64,000 bases of DNA from Mucor racemosus (Eukaryota > Mucoromycota > Mucoromycetes > Mucorales > Mucoraceae), in contig JAPEHQ010000001.1 of assembly GCA_027405735.1 (NCBI GenBank), positions 2,914,001 to 2,978,000 on the forward strand, written 5' to 3'. Under the pieces are notes generated by a model. That model did not search any database. It was given only the letters and a program-made list of their open reading frames with translations, and was not told the origin of the DNA. The translations under genes and the position numbers were made by a program. This document shows, piece by piece, positions 1 to 11,152 of the stretch. The stretch's first letter is position 1, and every line of letters begins with the position of its first letter.

Positions 1-1756
1 ACTACAGTACTCATGGTGCTCCTGAACCCGAAGTTGACGGTGATATTCGTGCATTTATGAAGCAAAAATACTATGAATGTAAATGGTTGGACAGAGCCTT
101 GCTCCAATCTCATAAAGAAGAGGTCCGTTCTTTGATTGCCAAGTCCTTTACCGAAGATGGTCTTCCCATTGTGACCAAATCAAGAACTAGAATGATCCCT
201 GGATTTTCTCGTGTCCCATTGATTGCTGATAATGAAATGAATATTATGCATAATGATGAGGAGGAAGAGAACGTTGAATTTTCTGCCCTTCAACAAAGTG
301 AAGCTGTTTTACCTTCTGTTGTTGTACCTGAATATTCTGTACCTCAACCTCAACCTCAACTTCAATTTCAACATGTTTCTGCTTTCCCAATGCCTGCTAC
401 AAGTCCTGTTTGTAGAACATCCATGGATAGTATCAATTCGTACTCTTCATCATCTCAAGGTGGATCTATTTACGGCCATCGTGACAGCCAAGACATGATC
501 AGAAATGATTTCTATCCTAACAATACTACAGGTACCAATACCAACAAACAAAGTATGGAGAGCTCTCATCACCCATCAAGTGGTGCCAGCAGCGTTTTAT
601 CCGCAGAAGAAATTGCTGAACGTTGTCGTAGCTCTATTGATTCAAATACTGCTTCTGGATTGTATCAACAAAAAGAAGCTTCCTTTGTTCCTGAGCCTTT
701 ACAAGCAGTAGCTGCTGCTGAGAAATCATTCCCTTCGTTGAACATTGAATTACCCAGCAAAGAAATGATTTATCAACAGCAACAACAACAGCAGCAACAG
801 CAACAACAACAGCAGCAACAGCAACAACAGCAACAACAACGTTTATCACAATATCAGTTGAAGGTAAAAAATCACATTTACCATATCACAAAGAAAAAAA
901 CTAAGTTATTTTTAAAATAGTCTCCCACTTTAGTCAATTTTGGCAATAACATTCAATCACCTTGTACGTATATTTCTTTTTTTGTCTTCAAAATCTATTT
1001 TAACTAATCTAAATTTGACTCAGCTATTCAGCATGGCAATCATGTATTAGCTTCAGCCTCACTTCGTGTAACGCCTAGTACATCAAACCCTATTACAAAA
1101 CCATCAAGACCACCAATGGCAACAGCAGCTCCTCCTTCGGCTTCAATCTTTGATGGCATCCTTTCAGATTTAGCAGGCCTTAAACTTGAAAAGACTGTTC
1201 GTAGAGCCACATATACAGGTGGTATGTTGTCTCCTGTTACTCCAGTTGCTGCTGTATCTAGTCCATTGGAACCTTCCAAGTCATCTCCTCAAATTGAAAA
1301 CAAGGAACGTCCCGTATCCATGTTCAATGCTGATTTCTTTTCTCAATTAAACAAATCTACTACTGAAAAGAAGGAACCTGAAAATGATCCTTATGCTGCC
1401 TTGAGAGGCATCCCCGCACCTGTCGCTGCTGCTATTGCTGCTGCTGCTGCATCTGATAAACTTGAAACTATGAAAGATGAGGATAGAAATACTTCATCAT
1501 CCGAAGATGATGATGATGAAGATCCATGGCAAGGTAATGCACATATAAACCTGACCATGAATTGTTATATTAATTTTCTCTTTATTCTTTATTAGAATTC
1601 TGCTCCTCTTCCTCAACTGATGGAAATCTGGATAACTTTTTGGAACCTCAGCAAGTGATTCAACCTGTTCTTGAAGAATCTAAGCCCGTAACAAATGTAA
1701 TTTCTATCGATTTGTTCAGTGATTTAGACCCTCGTTCCATGTTCAAACGCTTTTAA
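1..1756 (+). CDS. Probable ArfGAP-domain protein, 3' part (5' end outside window)
   Basis: The reading frame is open from base 3. The first visible residues, followed by the segment KQKYYECKWLDR, resemble the end of an ArfGAP domain (compare the tail of the Age2/SMAP-type zinc-finger GAP domain). The zinc finger itself would lie upstream of the window, so the family call is inference. The rest is a low-complexity tail: Ser/Pro/Gln-rich, a run of about 22 glutamines (772-840), an alanine run and an acidic stretch. Exons joined by phase: 1-863, 921-963, 1024-1533 and 1596-1756. Introns are 57, 60 and 62 bp with GT-AG ends. The C-terminus is ISIDLFSDLDPRSMFKRF. ArfGAPs stimulate GTP hydrolysis on Arf during vesicle traffic. 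Any protein with a similar tail remains possible. Confidence 0.5.
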
Positions 1757-3612
1757 GTTACCTCATGTCATTTGTGGCTAATCTTAAAAAAATAACTTAT
1801 TCCCCCTTTTCTAATATTGGATGTGTACATTCCCCTCATCATTTTTATGATATCAACAAATATTCATATTTATAACTTCAAACTACATTATTTTATACTA
1901 TTTTTATCAATAAAACAAAAACTGTTAAACTTCATATTATTCTACTGGTAATCCATAAACAAAAGTAGGCTTAAAACCACATTACACTTATGTTTATATT
2001 TATATTCCAAATATAAGCCTGCCCTAACTAAATTTAGAGAAAATGCAATACACATACCCACACAACAAGCTTTACACAGATCAATTGTTAGGAATTAACT
2101 TTATAAAATGTCTTTGTCACATCATATAATATTAAAAAATGCAAAAAATTCTGTACATAAATCATTGCCATCACTAACAGTTTGAAGAGTTTCAAGACCA
2201 TAATACATCAAATTAATCATAACATTTTCAGCATAGATATTAAAAGAGTTAGCCTCAGGCGTTGTAAAAATTGTTTAATGGCAGGTTTTATCTCTGTTGT
2301 AATTTTGTACCGGCCGTTATTTTTGAGTGAGTCGAAAAGAAATCAGTGTTTTGCCAATATTACCTCAAATGACCTTCAACTAAACAGGCATGTAGACCTT
2401 AAAAATATCCATTGTTTCTTCAATTATCAGTTTACACGAGTTGTTTTGCTGGATTTTTTTTAAATCCACAATCCGTTATTTTTCTTTACTTTACATAAAG
2501 TTATTTGAACAATTAATAGAAACAGAACCTACCTCTTGACTATAGATAATTTTATACCAAACACTTCTTAGGTTATACCTTAGGCATTGTTAAATGGATA
2601 ATAATTGGTCGCATCATGCTACCTGCTCCTGAATTATTTTATATCTCACCACCAAAGACTCGAAATCACGTAAAATTCATTGCTTTGTTCTTTAGAACTA
2701 GATCTCATTTTTCATCTCTGCTCTACTTTTTTTTTCACTAAATAACACCAAAAAAAATTATATGCCAAAGTACCTGAGATGTTAAGCTTTAATTCAAAAA
2801 CAAGTATTTAAAAATATCCTATTTTTTAGCAATTGATATAATCTTCTTAGAGCTAATGTTTCAGATTTTTACATGTATTTCACTGCTAAAAACTAAAAAG
2901 TTTGAGCCTTCATATCTCTGCAAAAAATTAAATTATTCTAATACTTTTTATTAAAAAAAAACTTACTTGTTTTGAAGCGCTTTATAACATACTGTGCTGA
3001 ACTAAGGTACTATTTCTCAACATAAAAAATTAAATGTTATCTCACATAAAACCATGTTCTAATATTCAAATGGAGATAACATGAATCTAATAGTAAATAC
3101 AGAAAGTGCAGTGGAATTATATACTAAAAACGGTTGATAAAAATAAAACAACCTAAATTCCAAGTGTCGCTCATAAGATATGATGCCACTTGAAATGTGA
3201 ACAACAATAATAAACAAACACTTCAATTGAACACAATAACAAACGCATGCTAAAAATATGAAATACCCTTTTTGAACCATACATGTTGTGTAGATGATAG
3301 CACCCTTGATCACGGCGCAATCAATTACACAAATGACATATATATCAAAACAGGATTCCATCCAAATCAATAATGATAATAAACAAAGATATCAATTTAC
3401 TCAACTACTCATCTATATCGAAATTGCACTATCAATATAAATAAGATTCAAGCATATAAAAACTACCCCTTAAAAATCAAGGTTACATAAAATAGATATA
3501 ACAGAAATAAACAAAACAACCATTTCCCAAAAGGTCGATACTGTCACACTTGACATACAATCCCTTATGGTCAATGCTCTACACAATTTACCCCTTAAAA
3601 TATCAAAAAATC
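1757..3612. other. AT-rich intergenic region, no supported gene
   Basis: This is the 3' flank of the upstream gene followed by AT-rich DNA. Open frames of 93 codons (2182-2463) and 103 codons (3059-3370, minus) have no recognisable motif, no flanking splice-joined exons and composition like the surrounding DNA. I do not call them genes. Confidence 0.5.
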
Positions 3613-4004
3613 TGTTATATCAAAAGATACTAATATGAAAATACTCTGCTAAAAGATACATTTTATTAATTCATTGATGCTTCGTATTTATATGTTTTCT
3701 AAATGGTTATATGATTATCAATATTATTAATGAATTGCCGGGTATTGAGGTACTTGATATAATTTGGGAACAAATCATATACAATGGAATCTGTGGAATT
3801 GGGAATCTGTGATTGTATCATTTGAATAAGATGTAGGATTGCTTATGTTTCATTGCTACGGATTGTTCCTGAATGTTCCTGATAGTCGCTGTTAATGCTA
3901 GTGGTTATGTATGACATTTAGTATGAGTTACTAAATGTCATGCCATGTTGGATTTCAATAGTTGTTCCTGAATCTCTACATCTGGGTAAACTTATGATAT
4001 ATCA
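3613..4004 (+). mobile_element. Solo LTR, copy 1 (392 bp, TSD AAATC)
   Basis: The sequence begins TGTTATATCA and ends TGATATATCA, a near-perfect terminal inverted repeat with TG...CA ends. It is flanked by the perfect 5-bp direct repeat AAATC (3608-3612 and 4005-4009). A second copy of exactly the same length lies in inverse orientation at 39262-39653, about 94% identical by eye, with its own target duplication. Inside, a 13-bp inverted repeat (ATGACATTTAGTA / TACTAAATGTCAT) is conserved in both copies. No retroelement coding sequence lies next to it, so this is a solo LTR left by recombination. LTR retrotransposon superfamily (Ty1 or Ty3 type) cannot be decided. Confidence 0.9.
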
Positions 4005-4009
4005 AAATC

Positions 4010-5234
4010 AATAACAATGTACTCAAAACTGGAAGATTACTAAATATACATCCATTCAAGTCTGATGGTATCCAAGTCCTCCAAATCACTATAAATACCC
4101 TCATACTTTTCAATTATTTTAACTCTTCAGAAATCTTTTGTAATAAAAACTTTAGCTGATTATAATTGTATTTCTACTGCTTTTATTTTTTATATTTTTT
4201 TATTTTAGTAAATAACTTCGTCATTAAATGCAGAAAGTATTAGTAATTTAACATATAATAAAATAGACCGAATCATACACAGAATAAATTGATTCATAAA
4301 ATAAACTGAAAAAACACATAGACCAAAGTAAGGATTGCTCTGTGCGGGTCATTAACAAATATGTCAAAAACAGACATCATCAAGAGACCGTCTTGATTAT
4401 GTAAATTGAGAAGTTCAATATAAACTTTAGACCACGAACAAACTAATTGTTTTACCAAAAAGAATAAACATATGGATATTGCATGAAGACAATGGAATCA
4501 TGCTTCTATCATTTAATAATAGCATGATGATAGACGCATGGGATTCAGCATTGTTTGATTTGCATGTTAAACATCACGATTTGACAGATGTCTTAATTTG
4601 GTAATTCGATTATTCCTGTAAAATAGGTAGAGATATTCACGGAAAAAAAGTATAAAAAAACAATAGGAATTCGACTAGATAACATTAGGGTTTTATTATC
4701 AAGTTAAATTCTACTTGAGGACTTTTGTAGTAGATAGATGTCCTCTTTACTCTTTATACAGTTTTTATCAGAGAGATTAGGTAATCATTCCTAGGTTCAT
4801 GCATAGCCAATAATACTCCTTGTCTGATATAAGTCTTGATAGTAACCAATCGGTGTATTCATAGAGTTCATGGGTCCTTGATCATAATAGTGGTATAATT
4901 AGATCCACACTATGTTGATTGGTCTTTAACTATAAGCTGCTATGATCACAGCTCGGTAGAAAATTTATATTAGTATGAATCAGCATGTATCATTTAGTAG
5001 TGTAATGTCTATTTATGCCAGCTGTACTTTAATTGAAAATCAGATGAAATGGAAATCAATATAATAGTGGATAAATGTGTACATATTCCACAAATACATG
5101 ACACTGTATGGCGTCTGGTCAGATTGAATTTATATTCTTTTTATTTTTTATATCCTAAATTCAGACAGATAATCTCATTTTATCATTTAATGCATATTTA
5201 AATATTAATAATTGAAAAAGGTATACAATGATAA
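4010..5234. other. AT-rich intergenic DNA upstream of the transposase ORF
   Basis: No supported gene. I looked here for a terminal inverted repeat matching the 3' flank of the transposase ORF and did not find a convincing one by eye. Confidence 0.4.
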
Positions 5235-6563
5235 ATGAATGACACAGAAGAAGAGAATATAAAAGAAAAGATTAATATAGAGATTAATAGACTAATAATT
5301 GATAAATGGTATTTTTATGAATCTAATTGGAAAATAATTAGTAAAAAATATAATCATAGAACTACTTTAAAATATATGAAAGATATAAATTTTATAAAAG
5401 ATGTATTACTTAATCAATTAGGCTATATTCCTGTATTTTACTTTTTAAATATTTTATATGGGACACAAGAGTATCCAGGTCCATATCCTGAATTAGATAA
5501 AGGTCTTATTTTATTATATCATTTAGTTTGTGGTCTATCAGGGCAGAAAATGTCTCAATTTATGTGCTATGCTACTTTTTATGATTTATATAAAAAATTT
5601 TGGATAGACAATTATAAAAGAATCAATAAAATAATAAACACAGATTTGTTAAACTTATTTTCAAATATAAAGATAAGATTATTATCTGCAAAACTATATA
5701 ACCCAATAGGATTTAAGAATGTAACTTTAATTATAGATGGTCATGACTCAAAAATAAAATACTACAATCCAGATACAGAAAGAATAAAATTACATTCTTA
5801 TAAATTAAAAAAACCAGGTGTCAGAACTCAAATTGTTTGTGATATGAATAAAATGATAATTTATATTTCAGACTCCGAAAAATGTGGTGAATCTAATGAT
5901 GGTACAATGTTCTTAAAAATGAATCTCTATAATAAACTACATATTGGTGATTGTTTGGCTATGGATGGAGGTTATCCACTATTTATAAACCAATTTAAAG
6001 AAAATGGAATTAATCTTGGATATGAATTTAAAGATATGCATTTTATGTATCCAGTTAGAAAAGAAAAGGATAGTAAATTGAGTGTGAATGAATTACATTT
6101 TAACAGCGTATTTGGAAGCTTTAGATCCATAATAGAGAATGAATTTAGTGTTATAGGAAGTAAATTTGAGAGGTTTAATAATAACAGAGCATCTGTACAG
6201 GTATCTGATATAAAACATTACAATATACAATTTAAATTATCTTGTTTACTGAAAAATATTTGGCAAATGGTTAAAGATTATAATATAGAAGAATTACCGC
6301 ATCATAAGCTTTGGTATAGTGATGGCTTTGAGTTTCCTATAAAAGAAAGTAAGATACAAATTGCATTTAATGATGAGATTAAGATAAATAAAAATCTAAT
6401 TGAAATAAGTACGTTACAAAATAAATTATTAAATATGAGCCTTGATGAATTAGAAGTCGATTCTATCAATTTTGACGAAGATGAAATTATGGAAGAAGAA
6501 GTTTCATTAAAGCATAAAAGAGTTAAAAAAAGTATTGTATATATTGAAAAGCCTGATAGATAA
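5235..6563 (+). CDS. DDE superfamily (DDE_Tnp_4-like) transposase or derived protein, intact
   Basis: A single-exon protein of 442 residues. The pattern fits an IS5/Harbinger-like DDE nuclease: D168 in LIIDGHDS, D244 in LAMDGGYPL, and E301 in FRSIIENEF followed by GSKFERF, with the usual spacing and the conserved GGYPL after the second Asp. The N-terminal 150 residues contain a helical region (YKHR-like TLKYMKD, then YGTQEYPGPYP). No Myb-like partner ORF is visible nearby. The C-terminus is acidic and then basic, possibly a nuclear localisation signal. Codon use is extremely A/T-rich compared with neighbouring genes. Paralogues of this kind are, as I recall, numerous in Mucoromycota. It could be an active element or a domesticated gene; no terminal repeats were identified. 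Confidence 0.75.
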   Translation: MNDTEEENIKEKINIEINRLIIDKWYFYESNWKIISKKYNHRTTLKYMKDINFIKDVLLNQLGYIPVFYFLNILYGTQEYPGPYPELDKGLILLYHLVCGLSGQKMSQFMCYATFYDLYKKFWIDNYKRINKIINTDLLNLFSNIKIRLLSAKLYNPIGFKNVTLIIDGHDSKIKYYNPDTERIKLHSYKLKKPGVRTQIVCDMNKMIIYISDSEKCGESNDGTMFLKMNLYNKLHIGDCLAMDGGYPLFINQFKENGINLGYEFKDMHFMYPVRKEKDSKLSVNELHFNSVFGSFRSIIENEFSVIGSKFERFNNNRASVQVSDIKHYNIQFKLSCLLKNIWQMVKDYNIEELPHHKLWYSDGFEFPIKESKIQIAFNDEIKINKNLIEISTLQNKLLNMSLDELEVDSINFDEDEIMEEEVSLKHKRVKKSIVYIEKPDR

Positions 6564-7389
6564 AGGAATTAATAAAATAAATATAATAGAAGTATAAGGC
6601 GTACTATTCCCTAGCAATTATCACGTGATCATATTTATACCATATAATAATTTTTTTTTATGTAATTTTATTTTCGTTTTTTTTTCGTTTTGTAACAATA
6701 AGGTAATATACAAGTACAACTCATAATACTAATTCCAGGTCTATTAGGTAATTAATACAATCATCACTGACTTATAGTAATAGTTTATTGACTTATTACA
6801 GGTCATATTCTCTACCATGCAACGTATTACATAATTCTCTTGAAAGTACATATAAAAAGTTTACACTCACCATGATTGATTTCTTTAATATATCAATTTT
6901 ATATTATATCCAAATTCAATTTTTCTAAAATAAGAATTTAAAGTATAATTAGATATAAAACAGCTATATATAATTAATTAATTATTCTTCATTTATAATT
7001 AACCTCCTATATTCATATAGGATTAGTTGATATATTATTTCATTCTTTATAAATTTCGGAACCATAGTTATGCCGATATATAGTTGAGTTACTCCAGTAA
7101 CCGAGCTTACATAGTGAGATTTATAGAGTGTACTGTAACCAGATAGTAATTGTTATATTAGAATCTAGATATAGCGCTACAACAGTAGTTGTATTATCAG
7201 GATATTGTTATTGTTGCGCCATTAATAGCTATTGTATCACTTGATAATATCTTCTATATATATATACATAATCTCATTCTCTACATTGAATAAAACCTCA
7301 CCTTTTACTCTTGTCTAATTCTTATTAGTTTGGTAAAAGAGTAATAATTTGTATAGATAGTAGAAAGTAATAATTATACAAGGAATGCT
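6564..7389. other. AT-rich intergenic DNA downstream of the transposase
   Basis: No open frame or RNA signature. Short stretches such as TATATATATA near 7256 and poly-T at 6650-6690 are simple sequence. Confidence 0.4.
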
Positions 7390-7639
7390 ACCCCAGATTA
7401 GTTAGCTCATTTTTACAATAAGGATTACAATACAACTCAAAAGGTTTATTATCATCTTAAAAGTTACTATAATAACTTGTGAACGTAACACCGAATTTGG
7501 AATGAGGGTATACACATTATTTTTTTCGAGCAAAACTGAGGAGGATATTCTTTTGTACACATTTTTGAGGACATCTCCATGAAAAATCAATATTTTGAAA
7601 AAATTTAAATTCGGACCTAGAGAGCGCAACAAGGTTGAT
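7390..7639 (+). repeat. Dispersed repeat R1, copy a (start of the copy)
   Basis: This carries the R1 core ATGAGGGTATACA (about 7503) and the segment with GACATCTCCATGAAAAATCA. It aligns with R1 copies at about 40559-40750 (+), 61567-61770 (+) and 10130-10330 (-). It runs directly into the left arm of the large inverted repeat at about 7640. Short open frames here are repeated in the other copies and are treated as repeat DNA, not genes. Confidence 0.6.
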
Positions 7640-8794
7640 GACATCAATGTAAAAAAATTCTGCATAATTTAACGAATATTTTGGAATCTATTACAAAAAT
7701 GTCAAAAAAATGAAACAAAAAAAAGATACCCGGAGTTTTTCAAACTCAGATATGTTAAAGAAAATTTTAAAACAAGCAAGTTTTATTATAAAAAAGTCTT
7801 TGGATATCTTAATTTTTTGTAGAGATATTGTGGCTCAAAATTTCAATTTTTCATATTTAAGCTGTAAAAACCAAAGTTGGAAGAAAAAATTATCGGTTTT
7901 TCCGAATTTATTCGATAGGTGCTATAGTAATAGTCTGTAGACAATTAATTATTATTTGTAGCCCTTAAAAATCTGTATCCAATCAGACTAATTTTAATAA
8001 GAGATTTTTACTATTTTGTCATGAAAATCGCTCAAAATCGCAATTTTTGGATGGGGGTTGGGGTCAAAAAACAAGAGTACACCTTTAAATCTTCATTACT
8101 CCTTGAAAAATTAATTTTTTTGAAAAAACTAAAAACGGATCTATATATATTGCTGCTCGCAATTATTTTTATGGAACTGTCATTTTGTTTGATAACCTAC
8201 TGGAAGATGATATTAATAATTTATGCGTTTTTGGTGTGTTTTATGGGGTAAATCCTTTGAATTTTTATTTTGGCTCTATTTGTATCTAACAAATAATATA
8301 CCTATAATATAGACAAAAAACTTTTATTATAATTGCAAGTAATGTTTATTTAATAAAACCAATAGGTATGCTTGTTTTCCTGATATTCCTATAATTTTTT
8401 GAACGGCTATATCTCCGCAAAAAAAATAGCTAAAAATATATGAATAGAACCATAGTTATTGCAGCATTAACTTGTATTAGAATCCACTCTTACCTCAGCA
8501 TGTGAAAAAATTTATGGGAAAAATGTTGGAGATCTGATTTTTAGGAAAAAAATCCATTTTAACTTGTGGAGTGTAACTTATCTAGTATATGGAGTGTAAC
8601 TTATTTGATATATGGAGTGTAACTTTTTTGATATATGGAGTGTACCTTTTTAATTTATGGAGTGTAACTGATTTGACTGATATCTCTCAACCCCTTACGG
8701 CATTGAGTATTTACCCCTTCAAGTCGACCTAAATTACTCCAAAATGCTTTAAATAATAATGTTTTAATACTGCCCAATCGGTGAATAAATTTTG
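7640..8794 (+). repeat. Large inverted repeat, left arm (about 1.15 kb)
   Basis: The arm pairs with 8893-10040 on the other strand. Paired positions sum to 17687 throughout 7723-8794, so there is no indel over more than 1 kb. The identity is almost complete: a 76-codon frame at 8021-8251 is letter-for-letter the same as its mirror at 9436-9666, and the 62-codon frame starting at 7752 differs from its mirror by one residue. Only a gap of about 8 bp near 7715 and a few substitutions further out separate the arms. Content is R1-type repeat DNA plus a 23-bp minisatellite. The mirrored ORFs have no recognisable domain. Confidence 0.9.
8567..8680 (+). repeat. Minisatellite, 23-bp unit, about 5 copies
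   Basis: Units begin TGGAGTGTAACTT at 8567, 8590, 8613 and 8636, with a fifth, more diverged unit at 8658. The spacing is 22-23 bp and each full unit ends in TATA or TTTA. The array is repeated in mirror image at 9007-9120. Confidence 0.85.
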
Positions 8795-8892
8795 CTCAAA
8801 CTTAACATTTTTTAACATATGGCAATTATTGTTAAAACCGCCGTTTAAACTGTTTAATACAGTATATAATGTGTTTTAATCAATTAATTGCA
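8795..8892. other. Spacer (about 98 bp) of the large inverted repeat
   Basis: Unpaired centre between the two arms. It contains GTTTAAACTGTTTAATAC and no gene. Confidence 0.7.
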
Positions 8893-10040
8893 CGAAATTT
8901 ATTCACCAATTGGGCAGTATTAAAACATTATTATTTAAAGCATTTTGGAGTAATTTAGGTCGACTTGAAGGGGTAAATACTCAATGCCGTAAGGGGTTGA
9001 GAGATATCAGTCAAATCAGTTACACTCCATAAATTAAAAAGGTACACTCCATATATCAAAAAAGTTACACTCCATATATCAAATAAGTTACACTCCATAT
9101 ACTAGATAAGTTACACTCCACAAGTTAAAATGGATTTTTTTCCTAAAAATCAGATCTCCAACATTTTTCCCATAAATTTTTTCACATGCTGAGGTAAGAG
9201 TGGATTCTAATACAAGTTAATGCTGCAATAACTATGGTTCTATTCATATATTTTTAGCTATTTTTTTTGCGGAGATATAGCCGTTCAAAAAATTATAGGA
9301 ATATCAGGAAAACAAGCATACCTATTGGTTTTATTAAATAAACATTACTTGCAATTATAATAAAAGTTTTTTGTCTATATTATAGGTATATTATTTGTTA
9401 GATACAAATAGAGCCAAAATAAAAATTCAAAGGATTTACCCCATAAAACACACCAAAAACGCATAAATTATTAATATCATCTTCCAGTAGGTTATCAAAC
9501 AAAATGACAGTTCCATAAAAATAATTGCGAGCAGCAATATATATAGATCCGTTTTTAGTTTTTTCAAAAAAATTAATTTTTCAAGGAGTAATGAAGATTT
9601 AAAGGTGTACTCTTGTTTTTTGACCCCAACCCCCATCCAAAAATTGCGATTTTGAGCGATTTTCATGACAAAATAGTAAAAATCTCTTATTAAAATTAGT
9701 CTGATTGGATACAGATTTTTAAGGGCTACAAATAATAATTAATTGTCTACAGACTATTACTATAGCACCTATCGAATAAATTCGGAAAAACCGATAATTT
9801 TTTCTTCCAACTTTGGTTTTTACAGCTTAAATATGAAAAATTGAAATTTTGAGCCACAATATCTCTACAAAAAATTAAGATATCCAAAGACTTTTTCATA
9901 ATAAAACTTGCTTGTTTTAAAATTTTCTTTAACATATCTGAGTTTGAAAAACTCCGGGTATCTTTTTTTTGTTGACATTTTTGTAATAGATTCCAAAATA
10001 TTCATTAAATTGTGCAGAATTTTTTTACATTCATATCATT
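8893..10040 (-). repeat. Large inverted repeat, right arm
   Basis: Mirror of 7640-8794. The arm ends near 10040, where the pairing with the left side breaks down. The near absence of differences implies a recent inverted duplication or ongoing gene conversion. Transcription through it would give a long hairpin RNA. Confidence 0.9.
9007..9120 (-). repeat. Minisatellite, mirror copy
   Basis: Reverse complement of the 23-bp array at 8567-8680 (TTACACTCCA units), located at the exact mirror position. Confidence 0.85.
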
Positions 10041-10720
10041 AAGCACTTTTTTTACATCTCTTCTTTTTTTTTACCTTTTTATAATAGATTAAAAAATATT
10101 GGTTAAATTGAGCGGTATTTTTTTTACATTCATGTCATTGACCTCATTGAGCTCTATCGGACCTAGTTTAGGTTTTTTTGAAATATTAATTTTTCGTGGA
10201 GATATCCTTAAAAATGTGTGCAAAGAGACACTGTCGCTTCTAGCTTCAATTTTTCCCTGTATACCCTCATCCTAAATTCTGAATTTGAAAAAAGAATTGA
10301 CAAAAAATCTCATTTTCTCTACGAAAAATGCAGCTAGAAGGTGTATCAATGGCTCAATTGAGAGATACGGCTTTTGCGCATTATTTTCGTTAATTATATT
10401 TACAACATGCTTATAAAAAGTGATATATATTTTCAAAAAACCTCCAAAAATTTAACTGCATTTTATGCAAAATTTAATGTGAAACACTTATTTGAATTTT
10501 TTTAGGGGGATGCAAAAATCATTTTCCGCTGAAACAAAAATTGCAGAGTAGCTTTCAGTTGGATCTATCTTTTATGCAGTAAATAACGATGTCGTTTACT
10601 AAAAAAAAATATAAAAATAAAAGCGGTACTAAATATATATTTTTGGCATATTTTACACGGTGAATTCAAATGATTTTTAAGCGATTTGTAAGGAACAATT
10701 TAGATCATTTCTGGGTTATG
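10041..10720 (-). repeat. Dispersed repeat R1, copy b (outer part)
   Basis: In the minus direction it carries the R1 core (complement CCCTGTATACCCTCATCC at about 10253), GGATATCTCCACGAAAAATTA (complement at about 10190) and the segment around the poly-A rich block with CTCTACGAAAAATGCAGCTAG. It aligns with 40140-40800 and 61140-61800. It continues outward from the right arm of the large inverted repeat. Confidence 0.65.
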
Positions 10721-11152
10721 ATCTATTAAGAATTATTTGTAAATCTTTATTGAAACTATTATATTTTCAACTCTAGGTATGGATATAAAGCCAAATTTTT
10801 ATCAAAATGGAGAAACTCAAATGTTGAATAAGCTTTATTCGTAAATAATATATAATAAATTTCAGAATATCATTTCTATTTCTGTCTTTTGTATGTATCA
10901 TTACCAGTCGCAAGTATACATGGTGAACGTGATTTAGCATCATGCATAGTGCATAAGCACAGCTTCAATGCTTACTGAACAATAGATTATATATATATTT
11001 ATACCGTATATGCACAAAAAAAAAAAAAAAACAAGGCAAATCATTATCTATTCGCATACCTTCAAGGGAGTTAATATATACATAAACATAACAATTTTAT
11101 TTCCTTAAAATTCATACATAATAGCATATTCAGTTGTATTTCTACATATCTA
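10721..11152. other. Intergenic, 3' flank of the bHLH gene
   Basis: AT-rich with a poly-A run near 11018. No coding or RNA signal was seen. Confidence 0.4.

Noticed and set aside
3059..3370. 103-codon minus-strand frame
   Set aside because: No motif, no promoter or exon context; composition as in flanking DNA.
8021..9666. Identical 76-residue ORFs at 8021-8251 (+) and 9436-9666 (-)
   Set aside because: They are mirror images forced by the inverted repeat, have no family match and no splice-linked exons.
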